Below, in pieces: positions 7,280-8,198 of a stretch of DNA of 8,198 bases; the stretch's first letter is position 1; the number at the start of each line of letters is the position of its first letter. The translations under genes were made by a program, and so were the position numbers. The DNA comes from Pseudomonas sp. (GTDB taxonomy: Bacteria; Pseudomonadota; Gammaproteobacteria; Pseudomonadales; Pseudomonadaceae), in contig JAURXE010000627.1 in NCBI GenBank assembly GCA_030654635.1, forward strand, positions 1-8,198, written 5' to 3'. Under the pieces are notes generated by a model. The model searched no databases. It was not told the origin of the DNA and saw only the letters and a list, made by a program, of their open reading frames with translations.

Positions 7280-8198
7280 AATGCCGCGTCCCAGCCGCCG
7301 GCCGGCGCGGCGAAGCGCCAAACGATCGGCCGTGCTTCGCCATCGCCCCGCGCCTGACCACCGCCAGCCAAACTGTCGCCATTGTCGAGGCCAAGCCAGG
7401 CACCGTCGGCATCTATCCACAACGCTTCGGCTAAGCCATAAGGCTGGTCATAACGGCGCGCCTCGGTCAGCGCCTCGGCGGCGAACGACCAGCAACGCTC
7501 GACGCTGCCATCTTGCGGATTACGCCGGCAGATTTGGTGCGTCAGGCGCTCGAGGGTAAACAGCTTGCCGTTGAAGAAGGCCAGATCGGAGAAGTCATTA
7601 GGCTGCAATTGCGCACCGATCTGGGTCGGCGCGGCGACTTCGGCGCCCTCGCTCAGCAGTACGCAGCGGCCCTGGCAGGCCCAGCCGCTGGATCCTTGGT
7701 GCAGCGCCAGCAAGCCGCGATTCTGCCGCTCGGCGGCCAGCCACAAACGCTGACCCGCGGGATCTACCGCCACGCCTTCAAACAATCCATTGAACTGCCA
7801 GAGCATGCCGCTGGCCCGGGCTTGGCGCAGCAAACTCGGCGGCAAGGTTAACCAGCTCGCCAGGCCTTGCGGAGGGATTTTCAGCACCGCTACCTGGGCT
7901 TCGCTGACCAGGTAGCGATTGCCGGCGGCGTCGCAACTGAGGCCTTCAAAATCCAAATCACCGCCACGCAACAGACCGCTGACATCATTGCGCACCCGCT
8001 GGCCCCAGGACAAACCACTGAGCGGCACGGGTGGCGCGACAAAAACCTCGGCCTGGGCCTGCCAGACGTCTTGCTCGGCAGTCAGCCGATAGAGCCGATC
8101 ATCGTCGCGGTCCGACAAAGCCCAGAGCGCGTCGCCACACCAGGCCAAGCCCGACAGATTGCCCGACGGCATACCGACCACCGGCTGTTCAGCCAACA
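7276..8198 (-). CDS. Phytase-like / esterase-like beta-propeller protein (5' end outside the window)
   Basis: Member of the group annotated as esterase-like activity of phytase (PF13449 type). The frame is open to the right edge; the TTG codon at 8196-8194 is probably internal, so the N-terminus, where a signal peptide would be expected, is missing. The visible 306 residues contain propeller-like repeats: GLAWCGDALWALSDRD (16-31), FEGLSCDAAGNRYLVSE (83-99), FEGVAVDPAGQRLWLAAE (139-156), NDFSDLAFFNGKLFTLE (200-216) and GLAEALWIDADGAWLGLD (254-271). The repeated pairing of FEG/GLA, an acidic residue and a hydrophobic strand fits a six-bladed or similar propeller. Enzymatic activity is unproven for most members, so the substrate should be taken as unknown. 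Its TGA stop overlaps the protease ATG by 4 bases, placing it first of the visible operon genes, with parE expected further upstream. Confidence 0.75.
   Translation of the reverse strand, partial: LAEQPVVGMPSGNLSGLAWCGDALWALSDRDDDRLYRLTAEQDVWQAQAEVFVAPPVPLSGLSWGQRVRNDVSGLLRGGDLDFEGLSCDAAGNRYLVSEAQVAVLKIPPQGLASWLTLPPSLLRQARASGMLWQFNGLFEGVAVDPAGQRLWLAAERQNRGLLALHQGSSGWACQGRCVLLSEGAEVAAPTQIGAQLQPNDFSDLAFFNGKLFTLERLTHQICRRNPQDGSVERCWSFAAEALTEARRYDQPYGLAEALWIDADGAWLGLDNGDSLAGGGQARGDGEARPIVWRFAAPAGGWDAAL

Noticed and set aside
7280..7420. Longer N-terminus for the protease (47 extra residues)
   Set aside because: The extra stretch lies wholly within the phytase-like gene, is Arg/Trp-rich, and would put the membrane anchor in the middle of the protein. 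The ATG at 7279 with ATGA overlap is far more likely.

Overview
The window is a high-GC gammaproteobacterial chromosomal segment, most likely from Pseudomonas or a close relative. The main support is the minus-strand cluster parC, then (upstream of it) a membrane-anchored retropepsin-like protease and a phytase-like esterase-family gene. As I recall it, two such genes also lie between parC and parE in Pseudomonas. This placement is inferred from gene content, not from a database search.

Layout. Bases 1-2021 (+) hold the end of a long PhoD-like metallophosphatase that starts before the window. It converges, across about 24 bp, with a minus-strand gene (2046-4244) for an intact eight-helix MASE3-GGDEF-EAL cyclic-di-GMP protein. 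A 232-bp intergenic region (4245-4476) separates that gene from parC. It is the only sizeable non-coding stretch, and it carries three perfect inverted repeats and the likely control region of the c-di-GMP gene. Then come parC (4477-6753), the protease (6761-7279) and the phytase-like gene (7276 to the right edge, 5' end missing), all on the minus strand.

How the genes work together. The three minus-strand genes at the right are packed as an operon. The phytase-like gene and the protease share a 4-base ATGA stop/start overlap, and the protease stop lies 7 bases from the parC start and forms part of its ribosome-binding site. Their common promoter must lie outside the window. ParC is the catalytic subunit of topoisomerase IV, and its quinolone-target residues look wild type. 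The c-di-GMP gene and the phosphatase are separate units with no evident functional link to parC.

No mobile element, CRISPR array, tRNA or rRNA was recognised. Most of the window is ordinary core-genome material. The least explained parts are the palindrome-rich intergenic region and the long N-terminal part of the PhoD-like protein. I found no convincing undescribed system.
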